Shown in pieces: positions 41,076 through 51,700 of a stretch of DNA of 59,172 nt. Within the stretch, counting starts at the first letter, position 1. Every line of letters begins with the position of its first letter. The translations under genes and the position numbers were made by a program. This stretch comes from Planctomycetota bacterium (GTDB lineage: Bacteria > Planctomycetota > UBA1135 > GCA-002686595), in NCBI GenBank assembly GCA_028278425.1, contig JANQEJ010000300.1:1-59172 (forward strand), given 5' to 3'. The notes under the pieces were generated by a model. It saw only the letters and a list, made by a program, of their open reading frames with translations. It made no database searches and was not told where the DNA came from.

Positions 41076-43202
41076 TTACAGTCCTTCCGACCCCAGCGCA
41101 TCGAGCGCCCAGCCCGGCAGAAGCCGCCGCTCGGGATGCTCGGCGGGCAAGGCGCCGAGCGTCGCCACCGCGCCGGGCCGGTCTCCCGCCCGGACCTGCG
41201 CGGCCGCCATCTCGAAGCGCAGGTACGGCGCGCCGGCCGCGTGCTTCGAGTGGGTGGGGCGGAGCGCTTGCCGGTAGCTGCGAACGGCCGCCTTCCAGTC
41301 CCTCGCGGCGACGTGCTCGCGCGCCCACAGGTGGTGCGCGGCCGACTCGAGTCCGTAGGCGAGCTCCTTCTCCCCGCGCTGCGCCGCCTCCTTGGAGAGC
41401 GCGTCGATCCACCCGCCGGTCGGTTCCGCGTAGCGCTCGTCGTCCCGCGCGAGCAGCGGGAAGGCCTCGGCACCGCGGCCCGCGAAAAGAAGGCGCACTG
41501 CGACCGCGCGCAGCCAGCCCGGTTCGAGGCAACCCGTTCGCTCGAGCGTCGCGAGATGCTCATCGGCCACGGCGGGGTCGCCGACGTCGAGCTCGAGGTG
41601 AGCGAGGTTGCGCAGGACGCGCGGGTGCTCCGGGTCGAGCGCGAGTGCCGTCTCCCAGTACGCGCGTGCGGAGTCGGGATCGCCGTCGGTCACCGCCAGG
41701 AAGGCGAGCCTCTGGAGCGCCGCCAGGTCGTGGGGACGCCGCTCGAGGACCGCGAGCCACGTCGCGCGCGCCTCCTCACGTCTGCCGCCGAGATCTTCGA
41801 GCCAGCGGGCGCGCAGCGTCAGGGCCGGGACAGAGTCCGGCGCGTGCTCGAGCGCGCGCTCGACCTCCGCACCGGCCCGCGCGAGCGCCGACAGGGCCGC
41901 GCCGTGGCGCGCCAGCGGCCGGCCGAGCCACGCGCCGAGAACGACCGGCACGAGGAGCGCCCAGCCGAGCCAACCGTGGCGCGCCGTGACCGTTTCGCGC
42001 GCCGAGATCGCGCCGACGAGCGCGAAGCCGAGCACCGCCGAGGCGCTGTGGAAGAGGAAGGGCGAGTGCGCCAGGGCGTTCGCCAGAAGTCCCGCGGCGG
42101 CGGCGCCGAGGGCCACGCGGTCGAGGTCGCGCCCGCGCAGCGCCACCAGGCTCGCGAAGCTCGCCATGAGGAGAAACGCGAGCCAGCCGAGCCCACCGAC
42201 GACGCCTAGCTCCGCCACGCCCTCGAGCCAGTCGTTGTGCAGGTGGTCGATTTCGGTCGCGTGGTCGACGCAGTCCCCGTGCGACGACGCGCGGATCTCC
42301 CCCGGGTCGCGATAGGGGGGGAAGCTTGCCTGGACCTGTCCCGGACCGACGCCGAGAAGCGCGTGGTCCGCGAGAAGCGCCGGCACGCGCTTCCAGAGAC
42401 CGAGCCGTACACCGACGCCGCCTGTGTCCGCGGCCATTTGCTCGGTCACGTCCCTGTCTCCTTCGTTCGGGCCCGCACGCGGCGCGAAGAACGCGACGGA
42501 CAGGAGCGCCACGAGCCCGACCAGGACATACGGCGCAAAGCGCTTCTGCCTCGCGACCGGCGCAAGCAGCGCGACGAGCACGAGCGCGCCGCCCGCCGCG
42601 AGGATGCTCGTCAGAGCGGGCGCCCTAGCGGCATGCAGTGCGAAGAGGGCGAACGCAAGCGCGCCGGCGGCGCGCCACGCTCCCGGACCGACGGCGAGGA
42701 GCAACGCTCCAACCACGGCGCCCGGAAGCGCCGCCTGGGACAGCGCGCCGGTGTTGCCCAGGACGCCGGCGAGCTCGGTTTCGCGCCGCAGGAGCGCGAC
42801 GAGCGTCCACGCGACCGACAGCGCGAGGAGACCGCGCGCGAGCCACGACCGCCCCTCGCGTCGCAGCGCCGCCCCTCCGCAGAGCATCACCAGCGCGACG
42901 CACGCGTGGACGCCCGCGCGGCGCGCCTCGAGCGTGTCCGTAGCCGATCCCGCGAGGTACGCGACGACGCCGACGGCGATCGCGAGGAGCAGCGGGTAGC
43001 CCGCTCGCGGAAGGCGCGCGCGGCGCCGGATCGCGAGCATCGCTCCGAGCGGAAGCGCCGCGAGCGCGGTCCAGCCCGCGCCGGCGAGGTGGGGGAACGG
43101 GTCGTAGGTGAGCGGCGACCACGGCCACGCGAGAACCGCCGCCGGCAGGAGCAGGAGCACCGCGAGCGCCCGGTCCTCGCGCGGGTCGCCGGTCGCGGTC
43201 AT
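41076..43202 (-). CDS. O-antigen ligase-like membrane protein with TPR C-terminus
   Basis: This 708-residue protein has about ten or more membrane segments in the first 450 residues. The extracytoplasmic loop contains IDHLHNDWLEGVAELGVVGG, the HLHN...E..G motif of Wzy_C/O-antigen ligase proteins. The C-terminal third is TPR-like (ERALEHAPDSVPALTLRARW, YWETALALDPEHPRVLRNLA). Such fusions are known for glycan polymerases and protein O-oligosaccharyltransferases. The ATG overlaps the ftsY stop (ATGA), an odd coupling of a glycan enzyme to a translation-targeting gene. Confidence 0.82.
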   Translation of the reverse strand: MTATGDPREDRALAVLLLLPAAVLAWPWSPLTYDPFPHLAGAGWTALAALPLGAMLAIRRRARLPRAGYPLLLAIAVGVVAYLAGSATDTLEARRAGVHACVALVMLCGGAALRREGRSWLARGLLALSVAWTLVALLRRETELAGVLGNTGALSQAALPGAVVGALLLAVGPGAWRAAGALAFALFALHAARAPALTSILAAGGALVLVALLAPVARQKRFAPYVLVGLVALLSVAFFAPRAGPNEGDRDVTEQMAADTGGVGVRLGLWKRVPALLADHALLGVGPGQVQASFPPYRDPGEIRASSHGDCVDHATEIDHLHNDWLEGVAELGVVGGLGWLAFLLMASFASLVALRGRDLDRVALGAAAAGLLANALAHSPFLFHSASAVLGFALVGAISARETVTARHGWLGWALLVPVVLGAWLGRPLARHGAALSALARAGAEVERALEHAPDSVPALTLRARWLEDLGGRREEARATWLAVLERRPHDLAALQRLAFLAVTDGDPDSARAYWETALALDPEHPRVLRNLAHLELDVGDPAVADEHLATLERTGCLEPGWLRAVAVRLLFAGRGAEAFPLLARDDERYAEPTGGWIDALSKEAAQRGEKELAYGLESAAHHLWAREHVAARDWKAAVRSYRQALRPTHSKHAAGAPYLRFEMAAAQVRAGDRPGAVATLGALPAEHPERRLLPGWALDALGSEGL

Positions 43203-44116
43203 CCCGCCACGATGGCGTCGACGAAGGCCTCGGGCTCGAAGACCTCGAGCAGCTCCATCGACTCGCCGGTGCCGATGTAGCGCACCGGCACGTCGAGCTC
43301 GCGCGTGATGCCGAAGATGGCGCCGCCGCGCGCGGTGCCGTCGAGCTTGGCGACGATCAGGCCGGTCAGGTCGACCGCTTCGGCGAAGAGCTTCGCCTGC
43401 TGGACCGCGTTCTGGCCGTTCGTGCCGTCCATGACGAGCCACACCTCGTGCGGCGCGCCCGGGAGGCGCTTGCCGACGGCGCGGTGGATCTTGCGCAGCT
43501 CCTCCATCAGGTTCTTCTGCGTGTGGAGGCGGCCCGCGGTGTCGAGCAGCACGACGTCGTAGCCGAGCACGATCGCCGTCTCGACCGCTTCGAAGGCCAC
43601 GGCGGCGGGATCGGCGCCTTCGCCCTTCTTGACGATCTCGACACCGCTGCGGTCAGCCCAGACGTGGAGCTGGTCCGAGGCCGCGGCGCGCCACGTGTCG
43701 CAGGCGCCGACCAGGACCTGCTTGCCCTGCTGCGTGAAGCGGTGGGCGAGCTTCGCGATCGACGTGGTCTTGCCGGATCCGTTGACACCGACGACCAGGA
43801 CGACGAAGGGCTCGTCGGCTTCCGTCGTAAGCTCGATCTCGCCGCCCTCCGGCTGCAGCCGCGAGAGCAGCGAGTCGCGCAGCGCGCCGCGCACGTCCTC
43901 CTCGCCGGCGATCTCGCCGCGGCGGTGCAGGCGCGCGAGATCCTCGACGACCTCGCTGGCCACCGGGCCGAGGTCGGAGGTGTAGAGCAGCTCTTCCAGC
44001 TCGAGCAGCACGTCCTCGTCCATCGCCCGGCCGCCCTTGAAGAGACCGGTGATGCCGTCGGAGATCCGCTCCCGCGTGCGCGTCAGCCGCGACTTCAGGC
44101 GGTCGAGAAGGCCCAT
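43199..44116 (-). CDS. ftsY: Signal recognition particle receptor FtsY
   Basis: This 305-residue protein is made of the N and G domains alone, without the acidic A domain of the E. coli protein. The G1 loop is GVNGSGKTT, followed by DTWRAAA, LLDTAGR and AKLDGTARGG. It binds GTP together with the SRP protein and docks ribosomes at the membrane for cotranslational insertion. It follows nusB by nine bases and overlaps the downstream O-antigen-ligase-type gene by four. Confidence 0.96.
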   Translation of the reverse strand: MGLLDRLKSRLTRTRERISDGITGLFKGGRAMDEDVLLELEELLYTSDLGPVASEVVEDLARLHRRGEIAGEEDVRGALRDSLLSRLQPEGGEIELTTEADEPFVVLVVGVNGSGKTTSIAKLAHRFTQQGKQVLVGACDTWRAAASDQLHVWADRSGVEIVKKGEGADPAAVAFEAVETAIVLGYDVVLLDTAGRLHTQKNLMEELRKIHRAVGKRLPGAPHEVWLVMDGTNGQNAVQQAKLFAEAVDLTGLIVAKLDGTARGGAIFGITRELDVPVRYIGTGESMELLEVFEPEAFVDAIVAG

Positions 44117-44125
44117 GTGCTGGTG

Positions 44126-44587
44126 CTAGGCGTCCTTGACCTCGATCTCTTCGGGTTCTTGGGCGGCGGTGCCGCCGTCGCGCTTGGCGAAGCGGTCCTT
44201 GATCTTGTCGAGCACGCCGTTGATGAAGCCGCCCGAGTTCTGCGTCGAGTAGCGCTTGCCGAGCTCGATGGCCTCGTTGATCGACACCTTCGGCGGGATG
44301 TCGGTGCAGTGCAGGAGCTCGTAGGTGGCCATCCGGAGCACGTTGCGGTCGATCACCGCCATGCGCTCGATGTCCCAGTTCTGCGCCACCGTCTGGATCA
44401 CCTCGTTGATCTCGCTCACGTGCTCGGCGGTGCCGTGGACGAGCTGCCGGGCGAAGTCGCGCGTTGAGGCGTCGCCCTCCTCGTCCCGCAGGAACGCGTC
44501 GGCCTCCTCGAGGAACTCCGCGCCGCGCAGGTCGAGCATGTAGAGGAACTGGAGCGCGAGCTCGCGCGAGCGCGTGCGCTTCTTCAT
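44126..44587 (-). CDS. nusB: Transcription antitermination factor NusB
   Basis: This 153-residue helical protein has the NusB pattern: RSRELALQFLYMLDL, IERMAVIDRNVLRMATYELL, PPKVSINEAIELGKRYS and FINGVLDKI. It binds boxA RNA with NusE in rRNA antitermination. The ATG overlaps the ribH stop by four bases (ATGA). The order ribH-nusB is widespread in bacteria. A short acidic extension ends the protein (EPEEIEVKDA). Confidence 0.95.
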   Translation of the reverse strand: MKKRTRSRELALQFLYMLDLRGAEFLEEADAFLRDEEGDASTRDFARQLVHGTAEHVSEINEVIQTVAQNWDIERMAVIDRNVLRMATYELLHCTDIPPKVSINEAIELGKRYSTQNSGGFINGVLDKIKDRFAKRDGGTAAQEPEEIEVKDA

Positions 44588-45096
44588 CGCGCCGCCTCCC
44601 CGACGACCCCGGCGGCCTCGCTCAGGGCGCTCAAGACTCCCGCGGCGGCTTCCGCGACCTCGCGGCCCTTGTCGAGCCCTCCTTTGGCCTTGGTGCGCGC
44701 GCGCTGCTGCGCCTGCAGCAGCGTGTTGCACGTCAGCACGCCGAAGAGCGCGGGCGTGCCCGTCTCGAGCCCGATGCGCATCAGGCCGTCGCTGACGGCG
44801 TGCGCGATGTAGCGGTCGTGCTCGGTCTCGCCCTTCAGGACCAGGCCGAAGCAGAGGACGCAGTCCACGTCCGGCCGCTCGGCCAGGCGGCGCGCCACGA
44901 TCGGGAGCTCGAAGGCGCCGGGGGCCTCGACCCGCAGGAGATCCGCGGCGTCCAGACCGAGCTCCGCCAACGTCGCGGCGGCGGAGTCCGCCATCGCGCC
45001 GGTCACGTCGGCGTGGTAGCGCGAGACGACCATCGCCACGCGAGCCCCGCTCCGCAGGGTCCGCGGCTGGGTTTGGCTGGTCGTGTCCAGGGACAT
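44584..45096 (-). CDS. ribH: 6,7-dimethyl-8-ribityllumazine synthase
   Basis: This 170-residue protein has VVSRYHADVTGAM, the VEAPGAFELP substrate loop and GLVLKGETEHDRYIAHAV with the catalytic His. It joins the ribitylamino-uracil and dihydroxybutanone phosphate precursors in riboflavin synthesis and normally forms a 60-mer or pentamer. The C-terminus is extended by about 15 residues beyond the core. No other rib gene is close, and I see no FMN riboswitch upstream. Confidence 0.95.
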   Translation of the reverse strand: MSLDTTSQTQPRTLRSGARVAMVVSRYHADVTGAMADSAAATLAELGLDAADLLRVEAPGAFELPIVARRLAERPDVDCVLCFGLVLKGETEHDRYIAHAVSDGLMRIGLETGTPALFGVLTCNTLLQAQQRARTKAKGGLDKGREVAEAAAGVLSALSEAAGVVGEAAR

Positions 45097-45153
45097 GGCG
45101 GGATGGGAAGGATCGGAGGCCGGGACGGCCGTGCCGGAAAAGGGGCAAAGAGT

Positions 45154-48100
45154 CTAGTGAAACGACTCGGCGCGGTCGAGCGGGGCCGCCGGCGCGACCT
45201 CGCCGCGTCGGAGCCCGGCGGTCAGGCGCACCCACCAGCGCGTCCGCGCGGCGAGGACGTTCCCCAGGTCGTCGAAGACGGTGTAGGCCAGGGGGACGAC
45301 CCAGAGCGTGAAGAACGTGCTGGTGACGAGCCCGCCGGCCACGATCGTGGCAAGGGAGCGATAGTCGATGCCGTCGCCGGTGGGCTTCGAGAGCGCCATC
45401 GGGATCAACCCGCAGACCGTGGTGAGCGCGGTCATCAGCACCGGCCGCACGCGCTGGCCGCAGCCGGTGATGACGGCCTGGGTCCGCGACGAACCCTGCT
45501 CGGTCAGCATGTGGATGCGGTCGATCAGGACGATGCCGTTGTTGACGACGACGCCCGAGAGAATGATCAACCCGATCCAGCCCATCGAGTCCATCGGCGT
45601 GCCGGTGACGAACAGCGTCCACATCGCGCCCAGGATCGCGAACGGGATCGTGAAGAGGACGGAGAACGGCAGGAGCACCGACTCGAAGAGGATCCCCATC
45701 AAGAGGAACACGAGCACGATGCTGAGCAGGAGCGCCCGGAAGAGCTCGTCGAACTCCGCCTCCTGACGGCTGCGGGCGGAGTCGTCCACGTCGATCTCGT
45801 AGCCGCGCGGCAGCTCGATCTGCGCGAGGGCGCGGTTGCCGGCCTCGGTGACCTCGAGCAGCCGCAGCGGGTCGTCCACCTCCGCGGTGAGCGTGAAGGC
45901 CGTCCGGCCGTTGCGCCGGTAGATGCCGTGCGAGCCCTTGGTGAACGAGAGGTCGGTGAACGAGGAGAGCGGGACGACGCCCGCCCCCGACCACACGCCG
46001 AGGTCGCGCAGCGACGAGAGGCCGGCGACCTTCTCCTCGTCGTACTCGATCTGGAGCGGAACCTCGCGGCCCTCCTCCTGGTAGCGCGGCAGCGCGAAGC
46101 CGTGGAGGACGTACGCGATCGTCTGCTGAACCGACTCCGAGTCGACGCCGAGCTCGTGGGCCGCGTCGCGGTCGATGGCTACGCGCACCTGGTCGGGCGC
46201 GCTGTCGCGGGGCGTGGTGACGCCCTTGAGCCCCGGAACGTCCTCGAGGATGCGCTTCGCCTCCAGGCCGAGCCGCTCGAGCACGGTGGAGTCCGAGCCC
46301 GTCAGCCGGAACGCGGTCATCGTCTTGCTGCGCGCGGTCACCTGGGCCTCGTCGTAGAAGCGCAGGCGATGTCCGGGGATGCGCGGGAGCCCGTCCTTGA
46401 GCTCCTGCTGAGCCCCTTTGATCGTCGCGACGTCCTGGCGCGCGTTCCAGTAGATCGCGAACCGGGCGCCGCGGTCGTCGAAGCGGCTCGACCAGTGGTC
46501 GAAGCCGATCGAGCCCTTGACGTCGTCGAGGTAGGCCTCGTAGGTCGCGAGCTCCCGCTCGGCCTCCCGCAGCGTGAAGTCGGCGTCGAAGGCGACGCGG
46601 AAGCGCGCGGAGTCCAGGCTCTCCTCCTGGCCGAAGGCGGCGACCTCCATGTTCGTCATCGGCACGAAGATCGAGAGGAACGCGCCGAACGCGAGCAGCG
46701 AGCCCGCCAGCCGGTGTTGCAGGGTCCAAGTCACCAGCGCCCGGTTGAGCGCGATGACCATGTCGAGGAGCGACTTCTGCGGCGGGCGAAGCCGCGCCGG
46801 GCGCACCGGCGGGGCCTTCGGCCGTCCGCGCCAGCGCGGCAGGCCGAGGAGGGCGAGGAGAATCGCGAGAACGGCCGGGAGCCCGACCATCAGACCGAGG
46901 ATCGGCCCGGGTCCCGACTGCGCGCTCTGCGGCACGGTGCCGAAGCGCTTCAGACTCTCGGTCACGTCGTACGAGCCGAAAACCGCCGTCCAGGCCAGCG
47001 CGGCCAGCGCGACGATTCCGAGGACGAGGACGAAGCGCAGCGGCGTGAGGCTCACGAGCGCGAGCCGGTTCAGCGCGAACAGTGCGCGCAGGAACGCGTG
47101 CCAAGCCCAGCGCACTCCCGCCACCAGAAGGGCGACGATCGTGACGGGGATCTGGAGGACCGGCCGCAACCTGCCGGAGCCGCGCTGGAGGAACGCGGAC
47201 CGCGGGCCGACGATGCGCGCGGCGATCACCGGCAGGAACACGACGGCGACCAGCAGGCTGAAGAGCAACGACACGCAGAGCGGGATCCCGATGCCGCCGA
47301 AGATGACGCGCAGGATCGGCTCGCCGGTCATGAAGATGAGCGGAAGGAAGACGACGACCGTCGTCAGCGTCGCGAGCGTCACCGCGAGCGCGATCTGGCG
47401 CGTGCCGACGGCGGCTGCCTTCTTCGCGCTGACGCCCTCGGTTCTGACGCGGGCGATGTTCTCGATCACGACGACCGAGTTGTCCACGAGCATGCCGATG
47501 CCCAGCGTGATGCCGCACATCGTGAGCAGGTTGAAGGAGCCGCCCGCGAAGTACTCGAAGGCGATGGCCATCAGCGCCGACACCGGGATGGAGAGGGCCA
47601 CGCACAGCGTCAGGCGGACCCGGCGCAGGAAGACGAAGAGGACGATCAGCGAGAGCACCCCGCCCCAAATCGCGGTCTCGCGGAGCTGATCGATCGACCC
47701 CTCGATCATGTCCCCCTGGAGGAAGAACATCAGGAACTTGAAGTCGCCGGCCAGCCGCGGGTCGGCCTCCAGCTCCTCGATCGCGTCGCGCAGGTTGTGG
47801 CTCGTCTCGACGACGTTGGACTCGGCGTCCTTCTTCGCGACGCCGAAGTAGGAGTAGGAGCCGTCGATGCGCGAGAGCTGGTTGCGCACGCTCTTGACGC
47901 GCCGCACCTCGCCGACGTCGCGGATCTTGAGCCCGTTCCCGATCGGGTAGTCCTCGATCTCCGCCAGCGACTTGAAGCGCATGTCGCTGCGCAGGATGAC
48001 CTCGCGCCCGCCGTCCTCGACCTCGCCGAGGGGCTGCGCGAAGTTGTCCTGCATCAGGCGGCCGATCAGCTCGCCCAGGTTGAGCTGCTGGGCGATCACC

Positions 48101-48723
48101 TTGTCCTCGTCGAGGAGGATGCGCACCGAGTCCTGGAGGACGCCCCAGACGTCCACCTTGCTGATCCCCTGCGTGGCCTCGAGGCGCGGGATCACCACCT
48201 TGTCCATCAGGTAGTCGGTCCGCTCCGAGTCGCCCGGGTGCAGGATCCCGAAGAACGAGATCGGCATCGAGCTCCCGTCCTCGGACCAGACGTAGATGCG
48301 GTCGACGGTGTCGGGAAGCTGCGGGCGCGCGCGCTCGATCCGGTCGCGGACCTCGGCCTTCGCGAGGTCCATGTCCATCGACGAGTCGAAGTCGATGTCG
48401 ATCTCGACGCCGCCTTCCTCCGACCAGCTCTCGAACTCCTCGACGCCGGAGAGGGTCCGCAACTGCTCCTCGACGATGCGCGCGACCTTCTCCTCGTTCT
48501 CCTGCGCGTCCGAGCCCGGGTTCGGGATGTACACCCAGAGCCCGGGGGCGACCCAGCCCTGCGGGAGCATCTGGATCGGGATGCGCTTGTAGGCGATCGC
48601 GCCGACGACGAGCAGCGTCGCGAAGATGACCATGAGCGCCACCGGGCGCGCGACGGTGCCTTCGAAGACGCCTCCGTCGTCCCGCTTCGCGACGGGCTGT
48701 AGGGTCGGGGTGGGATCAGCCAT
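45154..48723 (-). CDS. RND-family efflux/export pump (first pump after the adaptor-linked one)
   Basis: This 1189-residue RND permease has the N-terminal membrane segment (PVALMVIFATLLVVGAIAYKRIP), two large periplasmic parts and the TM4 motif GIGMLVDNSVVVIENI with the proton-relay Asp. TM10 has VVNNGIVLIDRI without the Lys of AcrB. In the middle (about 46750-47180) is an insertion of some 140 residues with several more hydrophobic segments. It overlaps the stop of the other RND gene by eight bases. The pair may form a heteromeric pump like MdtBC. No outer-membrane channel gene is present. The substrate is unknown. Confidence 0.9.
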   Translation of the reverse strand: MADPTPTLQPVAKRDDGGVFEGTVARPVALMVIFATLLVVGAIAYKRIPIQMLPQGWVAPGLWVYIPNPGSDAQENEEKVARIVEEQLRTLSGVEEFESWSEEGGVEIDIDFDSSMDMDLAKAEVRDRIERARPQLPDTVDRIYVWSEDGSSMPISFFGILHPGDSERTDYLMDKVVIPRLEATQGISKVDVWGVLQDSVRILLDEDKVIAQQLNLGELIGRLMQDNFAQPLGEVEDGGREVILRSDMRFKSLAEIEDYPIGNGLKIRDVGEVRRVKSVRNQLSRIDGSYSYFGVAKKDAESNVVETSHNLRDAIEELEADPRLAGDFKFLMFFLQGDMIEGSIDQLRETAIWGGVLSLIVLFVFLRRVRLTLCVALSIPVSALMAIAFEYFAGGSFNLLTMCGITLGIGMLVDNSVVVIENIARVRTEGVSAKKAAAVGTRQIALAVTLATLTTVVVFLPLIFMTGEPILRVIFGGIGIPLCVSLLFSLLVAVVFLPVIAARIVGPRSAFLQRGSGRLRPVLQIPVTIVALLVAGVRWAWHAFLRALFALNRLALVSLTPLRFVLVLGIVALAALAWTAVFGSYDVTESLKRFGTVPQSAQSGPGPILGLMVGLPAVLAILLALLGLPRWRGRPKAPPVRPARLRPPQKSLLDMVIALNRALVTWTLQHRLAGSLLAFGAFLSIFVPMTNMEVAAFGQEESLDSARFRVAFDADFTLREAERELATYEAYLDDVKGSIGFDHWSSRFDDRGARFAIYWNARQDVATIKGAQQELKDGLPRIPGHRLRFYDEAQVTARSKTMTAFRLTGSDSTVLERLGLEAKRILEDVPGLKGVTTPRDSAPDQVRVAIDRDAAHELGVDSESVQQTIAYVLHGFALPRYQEEGREVPLQIEYDEEKVAGLSSLRDLGVWSGAGVVPLSSFTDLSFTKGSHGIYRRNGRTAFTLTAEVDDPLRLLEVTEAGNRALAQIELPRGYEIDVDDSARSRQEAEFDELFRALLLSIVLVFLLMGILFESVLLPFSVLFTIPFAILGAMWTLFVTGTPMDSMGWIGLIILSGVVVNNGIVLIDRIHMLTEQGSSRTQAVITGCGQRVRPVLMTALTTVCGLIPMALSKPTGDGIDYRSLATIVAGGLVTSTFFTLWVVPLAYTVFDDLGNVLAARTRWWVRLTAGLRRGEVAPAAPLDRAESFH

Positions 48724-51700
48724 GGGCCGCCTCTCCGCGCGAGGCCAGACCGAGTCTACAGAGCAGCGAGTAAGCCGTGGGTACGACCAGGAGCGTGAGC
48801 AGCGTCGACGTGACGAGCCCGCTGATCACCGCGATCGCCATCGGCGCGCGCAGCTCGGTTCCCTCGCCGGAGCCCAGCGCGCCCACCAGCGGCACGCCGG
48901 CGAGCCAGCCGGTCAGCGGGAGCAGCCCGAGCGCCGTCGTCGCCGTCGTCATCAGGATCGGCCGCAGCCGCGCGCGGCCCGCCTCGATCACGGCGTCCTC
49001 GACCTCGTGTCCGCGGTCGCGCATCTGGTTGATCCGGTCGACGAGAACGATCGCGTTGTTGACCACGATGCCCGCCAGCATGATCAGGCCGATGAACACG
49101 ACGACCGAGAGCGGCTCGCCGAGGAGGTCGAGGAAGAAGATCACACCGACGCCCGCGAGCGGGACGGTCAGGAGGATGACGAGGGGCTGCAGGAGCGACT
49201 CGAACTGGCTCGCCATCACGACGTAGACCAGGAACACCGCGAGGAGCAGCGCGAAGCGCATGCTGCTCTGGGCCTCGTCCATCTCGCGCTTCTGGCCGCC
49301 GAGCTCGACGGTGACGTCGTCGGGGACGTCGAGCGTCGCGAGCGCGCCCTCGATGCTGTCCGCGACCCCGCCGAGGTCGAGGTTCGCTCCGGTCGCGCTG
49401 ACGACGATCGCGCGGCTGTTCTTGATGCGGCGGATCTCGGCGGGACCCTGGACCGTCGTCACCGACGCGACCGCGCGCAGCGGCACCGGGTTCTCCGCCG
49501 ACGGATTCACCGGGAGGTCGAGCACCGCCTGGAGGTCCTTCAGGATCACGTCGTCGCCGATCACGCGCACGTCGATCCGCTCGTCGCCCTCGTTGAAGCG
49601 CGTGCTCACGTTCCCGAGCACGGTGTCGCGCACGAGGTTCGACACCAGGTTGAGGTCGAGCCCCAGCTCGAGGGTCTTCTCGCGGTCGAAGGTCACCCGC
49701 GCCTCGGGGTGGCCCGGGCGCAGCGTGGTGCGCACGTCGGTCAGCGTGTCGAGCTCGTTGAGCCGCCGCTCGACCTCGCGCGCGAGCTCCTCGAGCTTCT
49801 CCAGATCGTAGCCGCGGATCTCGACGGCGATCGGCGACTCGAGCGCGAAGGGCGTCGGCCGCTCGATCTCGACCGCGCGGACGGCGGGGTCCGCGCCGAG
49901 GATGTCGCGCGCCTCCTCCGCGATCGCCATCTCGCGCTCCGGCGAGGAGGCCTCCTTCTCGAGGCGCACGAGGAGCCGCGCGGTGTTCGGGCCCTCGATC
50001 TCGCGGGTGAGCGTCTCCTTCTCGACGCCGACGGTCAGGGCGGTCGTCCGCACGCCCTCGATCGCGCGCACGCGCCGGTCGAGCCGCTCGAGCACGTCGT
50101 CCGTTCCGAGCAGCGGGCTCCCGACGCCGAGCTTGACGAAGGCGGTGAACTCGCCCTGGTGGATCTCGGGCAGGAGCTCGACCCCGAGCTGCGGCACGCG
50201 CTGCCAGGCGGCGTAGAACAGACCGCCGGCGACGAGCACGACGACGATCGGGTGGCGTACCGTCGCGCGCAGGACCGGTGGATACACGCGTTCGACCACC
50301 GACCAGCAGGCGTTGAAGAGCAAGGCGATCGGCTTGGTAACGAACGACGCGACCAGGTACCCGACGCCGAGCAGGAAGGTCCCCAAGAAGGACAGGAGCC
50401 CCAGGGCTAGGAGCGCCAGCCGTCCGGCGAGGAGCAGCGCGTTCGGGAAGAGCTTGGCCAGGCTCCAGTGAAGTCCCGCCAAGAGGCGCGGCTTCTCGCG
50501 CTCGGCCTCTTCCGCGCCCGAGGTGACCAGGAAGCGGCGCGAGGCCAGCATGGGGATGAAGAGCACCGCGACGACCAGCGACACGAGCAGCGAGGTCACG
50601 ACGGTGAGCGCCTGGTCGCCGAAGATCTGACCGGCGATGCCCGTGACGAACACGATCGGGGCGAACACCGCGATCGTCGTCAACGTCGACGCGATCACGG
50701 CGCCCGAAACCTCCGCCACGCCCCGCACCGCCGCGTCCCGGAAGTCGTCGCCCTCCTCGCGGCAGCGCGTGATCGACTCGAGCACGACGATGGCGTTGTC
50801 GACCAGCATGCCGACGCCGAGCGCCAGCCCGCCCAGCGACATGATGTTCAGGCTGACGCCGGCCATGAACATTGGCGCGAAGGTGACGATGATCGAGATC
50901 GGGATCGAGACGCCGATGATCAGCGTCGCCGACAGCCGGCGCAGGAAGAGCAGGATCACCCCGATGGCGAGGACCGCGCCGAGAACGGCCGCGTTCTTCA
51001 CGTCGTCGACGGCGTCGCGGATGAACGTGGACTGGTCGGAGAGCAGCTCGAGCTCCACGTCCTTGCGCAGGCGCCACGCGAGGAAGTCGGTCTTGGCCAG
51101 GTCCTGGAACGAGGAGCCCTCGCCGGCGTCCTCGCCGCGCGCGCGCATGCCCTCGGTGTAGGCCTGTTGCGCCTGCGTGCCGAAGACCTCGTCCTTCACG
51201 CGCTCGGCGAGGGCGACGACGTTGGCGTCGGCCTCGCGGTAGATCGCGACCTCGACCGCCTCGTAGCCGCCGATGCGGCTGATCACCTCGCGCTTCGCGT
51301 AGGTGCGCTCCACGTCGGCCACGTCCTTGACGCGGATCACCGCGTCGCCGCGGCGCGCGACCGGGAGCTCGCCGATCTCCTCGACGGTGACGAACTCGTT
51401 GAGCGTCCGCACGAGGTACTCGGTCGAGCCCTCGAGCAGCGACCCGCCCGACGCGTTGATGTTCTCCTGCGCGAGCCTTGTCGCCAGCTCGTTCGGGTCG
51501 ATCTGCTGCGCCGCCATCTTGTAGGGGTCGAGGCGCACGCGGATCTCCTCGACGAGGCCGCCGCGGACCTGCACGGCGGCGACGCCCTCGATCGACTCGA
51601 GCTCGCGCTTGATGCGGTTCTCCGCCACCCAGCGGAGCTGGATCAACTGCTCGGTCTCGTCCTCGACCGACTGCGCGTCGCGCTCCCCCGGCGTGCGGAT

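Noticed and set aside
45097..45153. FMN riboswitch upstream of ribH
   Set aside because: The gap is only 57 bases, too short for the FMN aptamer, and none of its conserved segments is seen.
44464..48702. Very long plus-strand open frame across nusB, ribH and the RND gene
   Set aside because: It is a shadow of three well-supported minus-strand genes, and its product shows no domain.
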